DNA from: Zychaea mexicana
Taxonomy: Eukaryota; Mucoromycota; Mucoromycetes; Mucorales; Lichtheimiaceae
Direction of reading: 5' to 3'
NCBI RefSeq assembly: GCF_025766255.1
Contig: NW_026516692.1
Span: 363,507-427,506 of the forward strand
DNA: 64,000 nucleotides
This document shows, in pieces, positions 44,953 through 58,045 of the stretch; within the stretch, counting starts at the first letter, position 1, and every line of letters begins with the position of its first letter. A program made the translations under genes and the position numbers. Below the pieces are notes generated by a model. That model saw only the letters and a program-made list of their open reading frames with translations. It searched no databases and had not been told where the DNA came from.

Positions 44953-47900
44953 ATGGCACCATCACGACACCATTCACCAACGCTCCATTTTGAAAATGCG
45001 TTTTGGTCACAAAAAGCAACCGGAGGACCCCTTCCCGACTTTCAGACCGGTCTTCAAGTGCTCCACAACAAGCTAAACCAAAGCAAAGTAGAAAACGATG
45101 AAATTATACAATTTTTTAAAGAACGGATTGCCATTGAGGACAATTATGCGAACCGGTTGGGTGATCAGGCCAAAGGTTCCTTGAAATCCTCTGGGTTTGG
45201 ACGCGATGACGGTGCGGTTTTGAAGGGGTGTTTTGAAAATATGCGTGCTGCGAGCGGTCAGTTCAGTATGCAGCACAAGCAGACGGTCTCGGCATTGACG
45301 GATACGGTGCTCAAACCGTTGAACAAGTTTCAAGACGAGTATAAGCGGTCGATCACGACGAGTAAACAGTCGGTGGATGCGGCGATGAAACAGTTTGATG
45401 GATTGGTCAAGGAGATGGACAGGGCCAAGACGACGTACCAAAAGAGATGGAAGGAAGCTGTGGTGGCTGGAGAACAATGGGAGCAGCAACAGCAGCAAAA
45501 GAAGGATGAGGAGGAGAAAAAGAAGGAGCTGGAAGCGGAAAACTCACCATCACCCAATGTGCAGCCAGGAGAAAAAGAAGAAGCTGACCAGATAGTAAAG
45601 GATCATCATACGGGTGACGGACAGAGCCCCAAAGAGCAACAACAGTCGGAAGAGCAAGACGACAACAACGACGAAGACGACGACGACGACGACAGAATCA
45701 GCGTCGAGATGATCCTTATTGGCAACCAACGCATGTCGCGCACCGAATTGAACGCTCTCGTGGAGAGAATGCGTAGCGAGATCAGAGTGGGCGACTATCG
45801 AGTGCCCATACTGGGAAAATATCAAAACACGTCGACGGGTGAAGATATCTCCGTATGGCTTCAACACACCATGCCTCAATGCAAGGATTCGCCTGCCATG
45901 GCAGACGTGGTTGCCCAGCAGCTGATCCATCCGCTCGGTGTTTTGCGACTCGTTGGTCAACGTGGCAATAAATTTGCACCATCACCCCAATCCTACTATC
46001 AATGGCAACAGTTGCCCCAGCAACAACAGCATCATCATCATCAGCAGCAACAACAGCAACAAAACAACAACGATGAGGGTAGTGCGAGTACGTCAAATTA
46101 CGGCTTTGGCTTTTTCGAACGCATTGGAGGACAGCCTGTGCCGGGAGAAGAGGTGTACAAGCGGGCACAGAGAGAAGCAACGTTAGCGGATGAAACGTAT
46201 CGTGCCGCTGTCAAAAGGATCGATCAAATGCGGATGGTTGTGGAACAAGCATTGGTAAGGGAGAGAGCGAGAGAGAGAGACCTTATTGGTTGTCCCGAAA
46301 AAAAAAAAAGAACCGAGTACTACCAATAGCTTGTAGAAAAACTGACGACTCCTTCTTTTATCCGAAAACCAAAATTAGTTTGCTCATTTTGCCGAGATGG
46401 AACAGGTGGAATTGAAACGGTTGGCAGTGCTGAAACAAGGTAAAGAGAAGAAGAAGCAGTGTATGGCACGGGGACATTTTTAGAATTTATCAAGTGCTGT
46501 TTACAATTTCCATGTGTGTGTGTATTAGCGATTGCCTCCTTTTCACTGTGTCTCTCGGAAATGTTGCCTGGTGACAAGGCTATCGTGGAAGAGATGCTTG
46601 TGTATCAAGAATCCTTAAAGCCAGAGCAAGACATTCAATACATTGTCCAACAGTACTGCGTGTCTGGATTCTCGCCTAAGCCCATTTTGTACGATAACCA
46701 GAATCACGGAGTAGCACACGGTAATGGGCTTGCTCATTTGCAGAAATTATATAAGCACGCATTAAAACTGTTGTCCCCCCCCCACCCCTCTCCTGTATAT
46801 ATCATCTAGCATGATTGGCCTATTTATATATGCTAACAAAAGTTTTTTCTAGACCAGATATTTGGTGTTTCCCTTGATGATCTCGGTAAAATGACCGATG
46901 ATAAGGTGCCCAAGTTTGCTCGCTGTCTTTTGGAAGCCATTGAGCTCAAAGGTAAAGCATTGGATAGTGTGGTTCAAAGTGAGCGTCGATCATTTTTTTT
47001 TTTGCCGGCGAAACTATCAGCATTGCGTTAACTCACTGGACTGATCTACTTTTTCCCATCTCTATACTAGCATCTGAGACACTAGACGAGAAAGGTATAA
47101 AGCGATCTGAAAATAGCGTGAGCTTTTTTAGTTTGTACGCTAAACGAACTATTTTTTTTTTTGGCGCTTCATTAGAAAAACACCAACTATGGTCAACCCG
47201 ACTACCGTTGGATCGGATTCATGCGATATGCGCGGATCTCAATATACCCAGTAGCCAGATTACAACCGAGCTGTTACAGCAATATGAACCCATGACACTT
47301 GTTGCTATCCTTCGGTTATATCTTTTAGAATTGCCCGAATGCTTGATGACGTTTGAGTTTTATGACGCCGTGCAAGCATTGTATGCCACTACTAGTGACG
47401 GTAAGCAGTTGATTCCACTCTTTTACACCCACACATGTCGGGAGAATGATAAAAGCGTTGTTTCGTATCTCATCTTTCTTAAAGTTGAACAGGAAGATGA
47501 GGATACCACTTTACGGCTACCGTCCTTGAGTAACTTGATCGCAACTTTGCCGGGAACTCACTTTGCCACATTAAGATTACTGTCATCCCATATCCACAAG
47601 TACGTTTAGAGTTATAACCCTGTTTTAGCCAAGAGTACTGCTGTTCCCAACAACCCTCCTTAACTTGGATACGCTCTACTAATCAACGATTCTGTTCAAC
47701 TATTAGAGCTGTGCAACAAGACGATATCCAGCTGGTCAGTCGGTCACTCGGCCCAGTCATTTTACGCCCTCGGATCGAGTCTTTGTTAACTATGACAAGC
47801 CCCATGCCTACACAGTTTGCCCGAGACCTGCTTAGACACCATGATGTAGTGTTTAGCGAAGCAACGCTCAAGTCGCATACCGAGAGCGAAAAGCGACGTC

Positions 47901-48490
47901 AAGCCCGCCCGCTGATAGCGACGCACTATTCTTTACCCGCGACGCGTGGTACTACTACTGTCACTACTACAGGAACAGCCAATCATGATCATAAAGCCAT
48001 TGCTAGCGATCCCGCTGCAGCATCAGCAAGTCCGACGAAACAGCGACGCGGCATCATGTCCTTTATGCGTAGCAACAACAACAACAACAACAATAACAAC
48101 AACAATGAGTCTAATAATAACAGTAACACCGACAAATGGATGGGGGTTTTTCAACGTAACAATTCCGTGTCATCGTCATCCTCGTCAACCCATAGTTCAT
48201 CGGAGCAACAGCGATCCTCGTTCACTCGTCCAACACCGCTTATCCCCACGACTGCTATCACCCAAGGATCACCGCCAACATCACCGACAACGACGACTAC
48301 TACGACTACCTCATCTGTAACGACCAGAAATATCAAGGAATCGCCACGACCCTCGTCGGTAGCAACCACTGCCACAGTTGAGGAGCAGCCAGCAACAGCA
48401 AATGTGACTACGAAACAAATAGTGTTTGACGCTACTGAAGAATCACACAATGATGACGGCGAACTAGATCCGTTCTTTGATGACGACTAA
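44953..48490 (+). CDS. F-BAR / DEP / RhoGAP protein, Rgd2-like, 933 aa, 8 exons
   Basis: Exons 44953-46254, 46379-46439, 46529-46720, 46853-46951, 47071-47094, 47176-47400, 47485-47599 and 47707-48490; the sum is divisible by three and most introns are phase 1. The first F-BAR half is at residues 10-185 (FENAFWSQKATGG, FFKERIAIEDNYANRLGDQA). A charged insert carries poly-Asp. The DEP domain is at about 247-355 (ISVWLQHTMPQCKDS, LGVLRLVGQRGNKFAPS). The second F-BAR half covers about 395-510. RhoGAP runs from about 519 (DQIFGVSLDDLGKM, CLLEAIELK, LVAILRLYLLELPECLMT, LPSLSNLIATLPGTHFATLR). The tail is Ser/Thr/Asn-rich. This domain order is that of yeast Rgd2, a GTPase activator for Cdc42/Rho5-type GTPases at curved membranes during polar growth. 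Confidence 0.9.
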
Positions 48491-49213
48491 GCTAGTAGTA
48501 AAACAGTAATTTAAGCTTTTTTTCCTTTTTCTTTTTTACATAATCTTTTTTTTTTAATGTTATGTGAAGAGATCTCCATCGAGTGTCCACACTCTTCCAC
48601 TTATGGTTTACAAAGTGGCAAGCTCTAGCTTATAACGATGTTTTTGACAAAGAAAAAAACTTTTTTTAAATTCAGAGTCGGCTTGGAAAGCAAACAATCC
48701 AACAGTCGACTTGTGGGTAGCATAACCCTTTTCTCTCCACTCTTTTTGTTTCCCCCCCCAATCGATTCTAAGAAAAAAAGAGCCCTGGGGCTGAATGTAA
48801 GGATTATGGTCGTGCGTGTGTGCGCGTGTGAGTGGGTGGATTTCGTGTTTTTCTATATTACACACGTGCACGTATCAGGGCCCGATATTGCCAAGATTTT
48901 GCCGAATTTTGACGTAGTGGTTGTTGTTGTTGTTGTTGTTATTGCGGGCGGTGGGGGGGAGGGAGGAGGTAATTCGGGCCGTCTTTTTTTTTTTTTCTTT
49001 TTTGGTTCCGTCCTTTAGGCTGGAACTTTGGCTCCAATAACGATATGGCCCATTCCCGGAAGAACATAGCCTAATTGCATTAGTTCTATATATACCAGCC
49101 GACCTTTATTTTTTATTTCTTTTTTTTTTTTGAACTTTTTTTTTTTCTTTTCTGTTCAGAAATTTTTTTGATACCGTAAACTTGATCGTTTTTTGTCACT
49201 CCCCAATTCGAAA
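48491..49213. other. Intergenic with T-rich tracts
   Basis: 3' region of the RhoGAP gene and promoter of the LEA-2-like gene. Long T runs (48985-49000, 49120-49145) and a GTT repeat near 48920 are present. The plus-strand ORF 48638-49018 is low complexity and not supported. Confidence 0.5.
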
Positions 49214-50400
49214 ATGTATAATACCGAAGCCTTGTCACAACAAACCATAGCATCACAATCACCAGCACCACCACCTCCACAGCATGGTTACCATGACAAC
49301 AACAACGACAACGAAAAATACTATTCCGGCAATGGTAATAAAAAACAACTCCCCTTGCATTTCATTTTACCCCTGCATGCTCTACTGCTCCAGAGCCCCC
49401 CCAAACCTATCAAACAGGTTGGCTAAAAAAGCTGGCTAGGGTTTTTTTCTTTTGTTCTCACAAAATGCTTATTGTAATATAGCAAACAACACCCATCACC
49501 ACAAAGTAGAACAACAGCAGCAGGATCCAGAAGCAGCAGTAGTAGTAGAACAACAACAACAAGCGCTGCCAAAAAAGCGACATTTCACAGAACGTAACCG
49601 GTGTTGTCGATGTCTGTGCTGTGCATGCTGTTTACCCGTATGGGCACGTTATCTCATGTGGTTCATCATTATCGGCATCATTATCTGTATCATTGTCATT
49701 GGAGCGCTCTTGGGCTCGTTCGTCAAAAACATGCCTGTAGTCAATGTCCTCGATGTCACAGAAAGTCCGGGCGACAACTCATCCCAAATCACATTTGACG
49801 GCACGAAATTCATGTTTAATCTGGGGCTGATTGTCAATGTCGAGAATCCAAACGCATTGCCCATCTATTTGTCGGATATGCAAGCTACGGTAAAGTATCC
49901 CTCGAAAAAAAAACAATTTGAAACGAAAACACGAGAGACAGAGACAGAGAGGTTGTTGACCATGTGGTGGGTTGTTTATATAGGCCAATATGCCAACAGA
50001 CAGTGGAGACGCATATCTCGGCCGTGGTTATCTTGATCAAGAAAAGATTCCATCCAATTCGGACTATAATTTCACGTATCCATTTGCGATCGAGTACGAC
50101 ACGCAGTCATCCACTTCGCAGCTCATGCTCAACACGCTGTTGGAGAAATGCGGCCTCACGGGCAGCGAGGCAGAAGACATCACCGTCAACTACAGCATCA
50201 ATGTAAACGCGAGGGTGTTGTTTGTCAAGCTTAATTTGGACCTGGGCGGATCGACTACCTTTGGATGTCCGCTTACAGTAAGTTGTTTGTTCTGGTTTCT
50301 GTTGCCGCTTATCCGCTGGGCTAATGGTGTGTGTGTTTGTGTCTAGAACGGTGGTCTACCCGGTCTGGGTGGAATGTCTCTCGACGATATGTTTGCCTGA
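49214..50400 (+). CDS. LEA-2-like single-pass membrane protein, 291 aa, 4 exons
   Basis: Exons 49214-49334, 49483-49889, 49984-50277 and 50347-50400. The cytosolic N-terminus is rich in Gln/Pro/His/Asn. A basic and Cys-rich stretch (NRCCRCLCCACCLPVW), likely palmitoylated, directly precedes one transmembrane helix (YLMWFIIIGIIICIIVIGAL). The extracytosolic part has the LEA-2/WHy-type beta domain (KFMFNLGLIVNVENPNALPI; VNARVLFVKLNLDLGG). The protein ends GGLPGLGGMSLDDMFA. Related fungal proteins sit in plasma or vacuolar membranes and are linked to stress and lipid handling; the exact role is unknown. ATG 49214 is chosen because the upstream alternative in the same frame (49193) is not an ATG. 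Confidence 0.82.
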
Positions 50401-50616
50401 AAAAAAAAACGACTACGACGATTACCCCCAAGAATTGTATTCTCCTTCTTCCTTGTACAGTTTTTTTACTTTTTCTGGAGATTTCTTCCCATGAAAAGAA
50501 AAGAGTATATATACCCCCTCCTCCCGCTTTCCCCTTTTTAAATCGGACATATTGCATCTCCAAAAAGGAAGAATCATGCATCCTTGTTTTTTTTGTTTAC
50601 TTTCTAATATGCAACT
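50401..50616. terminator. Shared 3' region of two convergent genes
   Basis: 216 bp between the stop codons of the LEA-2-like gene (plus) and the Caf120-like gene (minus). T-rich on both strands. Polyadenylation signals must overlap here, but no single AATAAA could be assigned. Confidence 0.35.
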
Positions 50617-53600
50617 TTAAAAATGATGGCTATTACTACGTTGGCGTTGTTGTTGTTGTTGTTGCTGGCGGTGGTGGTGGTGGTGGTGGTTATTATTATT
50701 ATTATGGATAGGCGGTCCTAGGGGTACATCATCGTCATCATCCTCCACTTTTTCCTGCGGCTGCATCATCATCATTGGATTGTAGAACATAGGCATCGTG
50801 GGTGGTGGCATTTGGCCATACGAGCCTTGCATCATATACATCATGGCCATGTTTGGCATCATCGACATCCTTGGATCCATCATGGGTTGCGGAGCGCCCG
50901 CCATCATCGGCATCATCATCATCTGGGGATTCATCATGGGCATCGACATGCGAGGATCCATCATCATGCCACCACCACCTCCACCATAAGGGGTTTGTGG
51001 AGGAGAAGGAGCTGCCATCATGGACTATTACATAGGAATTTCCAAAAATTACTATCACCAATGCCTACAGAAGAAAAAAAAAGGACCTGTAACAACCGTA
51101 CCTGAGGAGTCATCATAGGTGGTGGTGGTGGTGCATGAACACTATCATTGTTCGGTGACGAGGGTTGCTGCATCATGGCCGAATAGCGCTGCTGTTGCTG
51201 TTGCTGATCAAAGTAGAACCGTCCCCGCTCTTGTTCTAATGCGCGTTCCTTTTCCATTTCCAAAAGCCGGCCCTTGACCGAATCACGCTCTTTTTTCTCA
51301 TGTTCCAACTGTGAGATCATGCCTACTAGACCCGCTCGCGGTTGTGGCGGTTTGTTTGGCAAATTGACCAGCGGCTGGCCCGAAATCCGGGCATTCTCTT
51401 CTTGTACGTGCGCCGGTAATTGTTCGGACTGGTACATGTCCAGCAGACTGTTTTGTGTGACAAAGTTGGTACCGATCTGTGGGACGATCGGTGCATCATC
51501 ATCATCATCATCGTCGTCAACGTAGTGTTGGTATTGCTGATAGCCATATGGATCGTATTGTTGCTGTTGTTGATGGAATGGAGGTGGTGGTGGTGGCTGC
51601 TGCTGCTGCTGCTGCTGCTGTGGTACCATACCCATAGGAGGATGCTCTTCTTCGTCTTCTTCTTCAGGCGTTTCCCAGCGCTGTTGTAGCAAGATTGCAC
51701 TCGATGAGCGTCGTCCACCGTTGTCATTCATATACATCGACCGTCGTTCTGCAGGTGGTCCTCCACGAGATGGCTGTGTCGGTGGCATTTGCATTGATCC
51801 ACGATAATACTGTCGCTGCTGCTGCTGTGGTGGTCCATGCCCCATACTGCTGGTTTCTGAGCCGCTGGGTGTCATGCTTGCACTACTGCTACTACCAGAG
51901 CTGCTGCTCTGAGGCCGCATCAACAGATTACTAGACGACCTTCGCCATGCCATTGCTGACGTCGGCCGTGACTTGGCAGCATATGACTGTTGATGCGGTT
52001 GCGCCGTGGATGGTGAGGCAGGTGAACAAGTAGCTGCCACCTTTTTACTGCTGCTCACTATGCTACTGCTATCACTACTACTGTTACTGCACTTGGTAAT
52101 CGCACGTTGTTGATGTTGTTTCGTAGCTTGTCCGATATTTGGCGTTGATGTGGATGCGACGGGTGTAATATGGGCAGGTGTGGGTGGAGGTGGGCCTGGG
52201 GTTGCTTTATTTTGATTGTCTAATTTCATGTCACCCAAGATGGATGTCATAAAGTCGTTGCTCTCGGATATTTCGGGTAATGTCATGGTGGATTGTCTAC
52301 GCGTGGCGTTTGCGGATGACGATGTAGGGGTTGGTGCAGCAGCGACTGCTGATGTAGATGCTGCAGTGATAGAAGGAGTCGTTGGTGCGGTTTCTGTTTG
52401 TTGTGGAGATGATTGGGATGGTTTTGCGGCTGTTGTAGGTTGTGATATTGGGATTGTTTTTTCAAATGTGCTGGATGTTGAGCTGGTTTCATCGCCATCG
52501 TCATCATCATCATCATTGTCATCATCGTCACTCTCGTCGCTTGCATATGTTTGATGTTGAGTTTGCCGTGGTCGGCCTGCCGCCATGATTGACAATTGTG
52601 ATGAATAACGATTTGTGTTTGGCTGTTGTGGTGGTGAATTCATTTGTTGCAACAAAGGTGCGGAATGTCGCTGTTGGGCTTGAGAGCCTGCTGGTAACGT
52701 GTTTGCAAGTGTAGGTCGACGTTGTTGAGCACCAGCAGAAGCATGATCGTCTACGAGTGCATGTGAGCTAGGAGACGTAGGAATCCCAGATATCAGGGGC
52801 ATGCTGTTCGTCCGCGAGCCCATCATCATCGTCAATCCAGCCGTATTGTTGTTTGGAGGAGGCACTACTACGGATGGGTGCCGTCGCATCTTTTGCTCCA
52901 AAATACTGGCGAATGCCAACTTGTTGTCAAGTAGTGTTTCGCCTGCAACATTGACCTGCTGTGCTTCAGGCACTTCTAGGAACAATCGTGGCAGATCCCT
53001 GTTCATGCGGGGTTCCCCAAAATTGAGGGCATGGCCATCCGCTGGCTCGTCCAAGAGTTTTGTCGGTCGTCCATACAATTTGAATGCATCAAAAGTGCCT
53101 ACCAGCCATTGTGTCAGCTCTTTCGCATTGGATGCCATGACAAGTACACTCGCAGCCAATCGTGACAGCTTTTGTTCGCCATTAGAGGGCAAACAATCAT
53201 AAATATTGCCTTCGACTTTCATCAGTGTCGCCAAATCCGTGAGCTGCGGCGATTCGGCGGGGTATATGGTATAGGCTTGCACGACATTAACAATCATCTT
53301 CACGGGGAATTTCGCCTTTTTGGACTCATAAAACATGAGCTGACCTCTGGTTGGCACCGACTTTTTGCCAAAGAACCTCTTTTCTGTTCGGCGGTCGGTC
53401 ACTACGGTCCAATATTTCTTCCATTCCGTCTGACCCGGAAATCGTGCTTGCAAAAAGCCTTCCACTTTGGGCGGTCGTTTCATCAACACGTCCGAGTAAC
53501 GCGATACAAAGCGTCGCGTGTAGATTTCATGGATGCGGGCGCCTTCGAAACATGCCAGACGGATCGCCAATACCCATGTCTGTGCGTCTGTATCTTGGCT

Positions 53601-54422
53601 GATGGCTTGGAACACGTAGCGATTGGCACCTGCTGAGTTGAGCACAAATTGTTGCGGTCCAGCAGCAGCATTGTTGTTGTTGTCGCCAAGGAGTTCCACA
53701 TATGAATCGTTGATATTGATGTATTCGGGACTACTGGATCGTTGTTGAATTTGTTCTTGATCGTCAGTGAATTCAGCGTTCCACAAAGTGAGCACGGGGC
53801 CACACAACTCGACATAGTGTTGCGCCCATCGTCGGTCAGTGCACGGTCGGCCGTCTGTGGTCAAGTCATTCATCTTTGCCAGATAGCCCTCCATGTAAAC
53901 TTTGCGATTGAAATGCTCGCCAAGGAGCTGCACCTGTTGCATATCAGACGGCACTTGAGTATGACGTGGTGTTTGGGTTGCTGGTTTCACAAACCGCGAC
54001 GGTCTTGCAGGACTTGTTGCCTCGGCAATGTTGCACACAGAAATGGGCCGTGCTAATCCCCTTCCTCCTACTCTTGGATATACTTGTTGTTGCTGCTGTG
54101 ATAACATGTGTAGTGGTCGTTCGTCTTCTGAATCATCATTTTCGTCGTCGTCGTCGTCATCGTCGTCGTGGTCACATGGATCACTCAATCGTCTTCCTAC
54201 TTGAGCTGGAGGGTGTGAGGACCCGGATGATGGTGCATTAAGTCCATATTTCTGAGCAAAAAGTTGTCTCGACATGCGTCGAGTACTTGCAGTCGGAGGC
54301 TGGTTTCGTCGAAGTGCTTGTTGCTGCAGCTGTTGCTGTTGTTGTTGGACAGAAGATTGATCTGACAAAAAGGTGTCAGCTCTTGATTCGAGATCGTCGT
54401 CCGAAGAATCTGAAGGAAGCAT
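50617..54422 (-). CDS. PH-domain protein, Caf120/Skg3-like, 1,242 aa, 2 exons
   Basis: Exon 1 54422-51102, intron 51101-51025 (GTACGG to TAATAG), exon 2 51024-50617. ATG 54422 (MLPSDSSDDDLESRADTF) is chosen because the longer in-frame extension lacks protein-like composition. A poly-Gln N-terminus leads to a first PH domain at about 170-285 (VYMEGYLAKMNDLTTDGR, RRWAQHYVELCGPVLTLWN). A second follows at about 300-460 (KVEGFLQARFPGQTEWKKYW, RGQLMFYESKKAKFPVKMIV). A long disordered Ser/Pro/Gln region comes next, then a coiled coil (SQLEHEKKERDSVKGRLLEM), a Met-rich segment and a His/Gln-rich end. Caf120/Skg3 are PH proteins linked to the CCR4-NOT deadenylase and the growth site in yeast. Convergent with the LEA-2-like gene. 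Confidence 0.82.
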
Positions 54423-55879
54423 GTTTTCCTTTGATATATATAAAACTTTTTTCTGTTTTACAAAAAGGTAGTTGATGGTTTTTTTTTCTTTTTTAGCAAT
54501 ATTGGAATATATATGAATTACAGAAAGCGCTCCTAATTCCTCGTGTACAAACAAGTTTTCTGAGATCTCTCTCAACACCCCAACCCTTCTTTTCCCTCTC
54601 CCCTCTCCCTGGGGGGGGGTGTGGGTGAATGGAGTCAAGCATAGTTTAGGAAGAATCAGGTGCAGTGTGTATGGAAAAAGCTTCTGCCCCCCTTTCGTCT
54701 ATCTCTACCCCTTGCGAATATAAAAGATTTACCTTTTGGTGAGTGTCAATGGAGGAATTAATAAAGTGGAATGAGAGAGAGAGAGTGTGTGTGTGTATAA
54801 AGACAAAGAAAGGCAAAAGAGTAAACTGAAGACAGGGACCAGTTATGGAAATAAAAAAAAAGGGTCAAGGTGGGTATAAAAAAAGGTCTGCTTTCCTGTT
54901 ACAGAACAACAGAACAAAGAACAAGCGCGCCACAAAAATAGTATATATATAATATAATATAATAATATATATAAATATATATATATATATATATCACACA
55001 CACACGCACTCGCAGACGCAGACACACTCGCACTCGCACACTAAGGAAACACTGCTTTTCTTTCTCTGTGTTCCTGATTAGCAGCAGTGACAAGGGAAGA
55101 AGAGGAATAAGGTGAGTGCTTTTTTCGTAAAAGTGTGTGTGTGGGGGGGGGAGAGTCAGAGAAGAGTGAAAGGGAACAGGAAGAAATAAAGGTGCGGGTG
55201 GGGGAAACGGAGCTTTCTTTTATCATCATCACCACTACTGCTATAGAGCACTTTATGATCCATAGTAGCTCCTTTCTCTTTCTTTCTGCAGCAGCTGGCA
55301 GCATCTTCGTCATTCCCGAAGCGTCGTGGTATCCACACTACTTGCTACTACATCGACAAGCAATAGTTCCTGTTGTTGGCATGGGCGTTTGACGTGTCAA
55401 AACCCGTCGAGGGACACTGGGCATGTTTGTTTGTTTTAACGGACCTGTTAGTCTACTCTATTATTAGGGTATGTAGGCGATGGTGGCAGTAGCAGTAGCA
55501 GCAGCAGCAGCACATGATGATGATCTTTGATATTGTGCTTTTACTTTAAGTTTGCGGACCTTCTTTTTGTTGTGCGGATAGTTTTTGTCAAATATTAATA
55601 CGAGATGGCTACTTGGACCAGATGAGTACTTGAACAATTTCGAAGGGTAATGGACGAGATTTTGAACCTATGGAAATCGAAACCGTTCAGAATGGTTTTA
55701 TACCACACAGTCAGACAGGCAGAGATAAGTAAGAACGTAACGAAACCCCGATATTAAGAAAAACTTGTAAGTAGCTATTATGAAGGCTTCCGCCAAGATA
55801 TCTTTATGAGAGTTGGAACATCTCATATATGTATACTACTAGAGAAAACAAAGTCGCCAGATTAAAGTGTCTGCTACAA
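54423..55879. other. Upstream region of the Caf120-like gene, microsatellite-rich
   Basis: Contains a G-run (gggggggggg near 54610), GA and GT repeats (54772-54800), an AT/TA tract (54943-54992) followed by CA repeats (54993-55006), and CAG repeats near 55500. ORFs here are products of these repeats. No gene is supported; the 5' leader of the minus-strand gene probably lies in 54423-54720. Confidence 0.5.
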
Positions 55880-56937
55880 ATATTTTATCGATCATATACT
55901 CCTGAGCAAATACAAGAGCTTCTTGACCTTGTTATTGAAACACGGATTTCTGCCAGAAAATGATGGTAGGTATTTAATTGTTGAAAGAACAGCTCAGCAT
56001 TATGTGAAGTTCTATTGGGATGATGAAGAGAAGCGTTTGCCTGGCTGGAATCAAGTGGTACACAAAACTTTGAACGGCGACATACCGACTTTCTCCGTGA
56101 TCTCTACGCACAGAAACCAGAAGCTGTTCTTTGGCGAGCAAGGTTATTATTCCTTAAAGCCATAACCCTGGAGATCAAATCAATTTCTCTTTCTTTTTTA
56201 CTGGTCATCACAAACATCTGATCCAGCACGCATCATTGACACTTGGAAAGCTAGAACGTATAGTAACTGCGAGAGCTGCCATTGATAAATCCAACTTTCA
56301 CGCAGAGAAAGAGTCTTGAAATGGAAATCTATTCACTGTGTTTGTTTATTGTTTCCTCATGCACATCCGTAGATACTTTGGCCGATCAAAGCGAGGAACA
56401 CCTGCAAAGACACTGCTTCCCTTCTCAAACATCACTATGACTATTATGGGTGCTATTTGTGGAAAAGGGGTAAAATTGATCTAACTTTGCGTCAATTCAA
56501 GCCAGTTCAGAAAAAAAAAAAAGAGACGGTGAAGCTCTCAAGTCGGTTGAGGGCAAATGCTCGAGTTGGCACGCGTTGTAGAGAGCATTTCCTTGAATTC
56601 TTTGTTATGCATGATCAACATGGGATGAAAAGGGTCCGTCACCTGGCTATGGATCAAATACTGCCATTTCATAAAGTGGACCAAGTATAAAAATTGATCC
56701 TAGTGAGTTGTTCTGGTCAAAATCCAAAGGAACTACAAGGACGATTTAGATTGATAATTTTGACGATCAAAATTATTGAAGCAGCAAAGAAAGGTTTCAG
56801 TCCGATGATTGTATCAAAAATGGGTTATTCGTGTTTATTAGATGCTTGGCACTCGACGAGCCAATGCTTTAGTTTTATGAAGAAGCTAACCCCCCAGTAT
56901 ATACAGTTTTATTATTTAATAAAGTACTTGGCTTTGT
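55880..56937 (+). pseudogene. Tc1/mariner-type DDE transposase, degenerate
   Basis: Fragments in three plus frames follow the order of this family. An HTH region comes first (YTPEQIQELLDLVIETRISA near 55890, then KNFERRHTDF-type sequence near 56075). A linker follows (HLIQHASLTLGKLERIVTAR near 56225). The DDE part has FGRSKRGTPAKTLLPFSNIT and MTIMGAICGKGVKIDLTLR near 56375-56490, then MKRVRHLAMDQILPFHKVDQ near 56625 where the second Asp is expected, and YSCLLDAWHSTSQCFSF near 56830. Stops and shifts are frequent, and no terminal repeat was found. Confidence 0.6.
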
Positions 56938-58045
56938 TTCAAGCAAACTAATTGCTGCCTATCAGCTCATCCAACTTTTGGCGTTCTGCAAGTAGTCCAT
57001 ACAAATCGCTCCGTGGCTGCTCTTCGGTCGGTGGCTCACAGTAGTCCCTTGAAGCACTATGAATATGAGATTGTATTTCTTTATCCTTCATATGAATCAT
57101 ACATGCATAGTGTACAGGCTCCGCCATTACACAGGGTAGGTCGTACAATAAATTGCTCCAAGAGTGCGACAGATTGTGCTTGTGCCTTATTTTCAAAGTG
57201 CAGCAAACAGAAAGTTTCTTCTAAGAGGGTTTTACTGTACTATATGAAGGGGTCAGTGTCTTGTACACTTTCGTAGAATGTAAAAAAAATGCTACTTTCT
57301 CGCAATACAGGATACTCCCTTCAAGTACTGGATGTTTGAACTTTTTATTTAGGCAGAAGGGGTATCTATTTAAGCAAAAAAGAAAAACGGAAAGTGCTTA
57401 TGCGTACGAGTTTTTCTGTGTTGTAGAACCTCATTGTAATAGATAGCAAGTCACTCCCTCATGCATCATTATGATCACACACACGCATTGTATAGTCGTG
57501 AAGGTAAACCAGCTGTATTGTTTTTGAGAGCACACATGCGAATGCACAGCCTATGGTTTTCTCGACGACTCAAGCACAAAAAGGCTCATTTGTGCAACTT
57601 ACATAACTACTCCAGAGGAAGCACCAACAAGTACCAAGCGCAATGGCAGTAGGAAGATAATAAAAAAAAAGATCGCGTTTATTACAATCGTCACTCGATC
57701 TGCCCAATAGTTACAGTGACATTATTTATAAAAGTACAATAAGAAACCAAGTTTATTTAAATGTTGCTTGACAAGTCGACCGACTTTGATGAATCCTTCG
57801 TTCCTCAAGGGAGGTTGCCCTCCCTTGTTCCCCGCAAGCCTCAGTTCCCGGCAGAACCTACACCTCTCCCTTTCTTGTCCACAAGCCTCAGTTCCCGACG
57901 GAACCTACTCCTCCACAGTTCCTACAAATAAAAGAAACATCAAAAAGGTCAGTCAACGGCGGGAATATACGTACCTCTTTGCACATACTCTCGCTTTCAG
58001 TTTTTTTAAGAGAAAAAACCAAGATGAAACAAAGAACATTGCAAC
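56938..58045. other. Intergenic, no gene supported
   Basis: Short ORFs only (for example 57013-57276 and 57461-57652) without domain. At 57835-57910 there are two copies, 47 bp apart, of GCCTCAGTTCCCG followed by GGAACCTAC, each a small near-palindrome. Confidence 0.5.

Noticed and set aside
48638..49018. 126-codon plus ORF
   Set aside because: Made of Val/Gly repeats and Phe runs derived from GTT, GGG and T tracts; no domain; lies between two genes.
50812..51105. His-rich plus ORF opposite the last exon of the Caf120-like gene
   Set aside because: Mirror of the Met/Asp codons of the real gene on the other strand.
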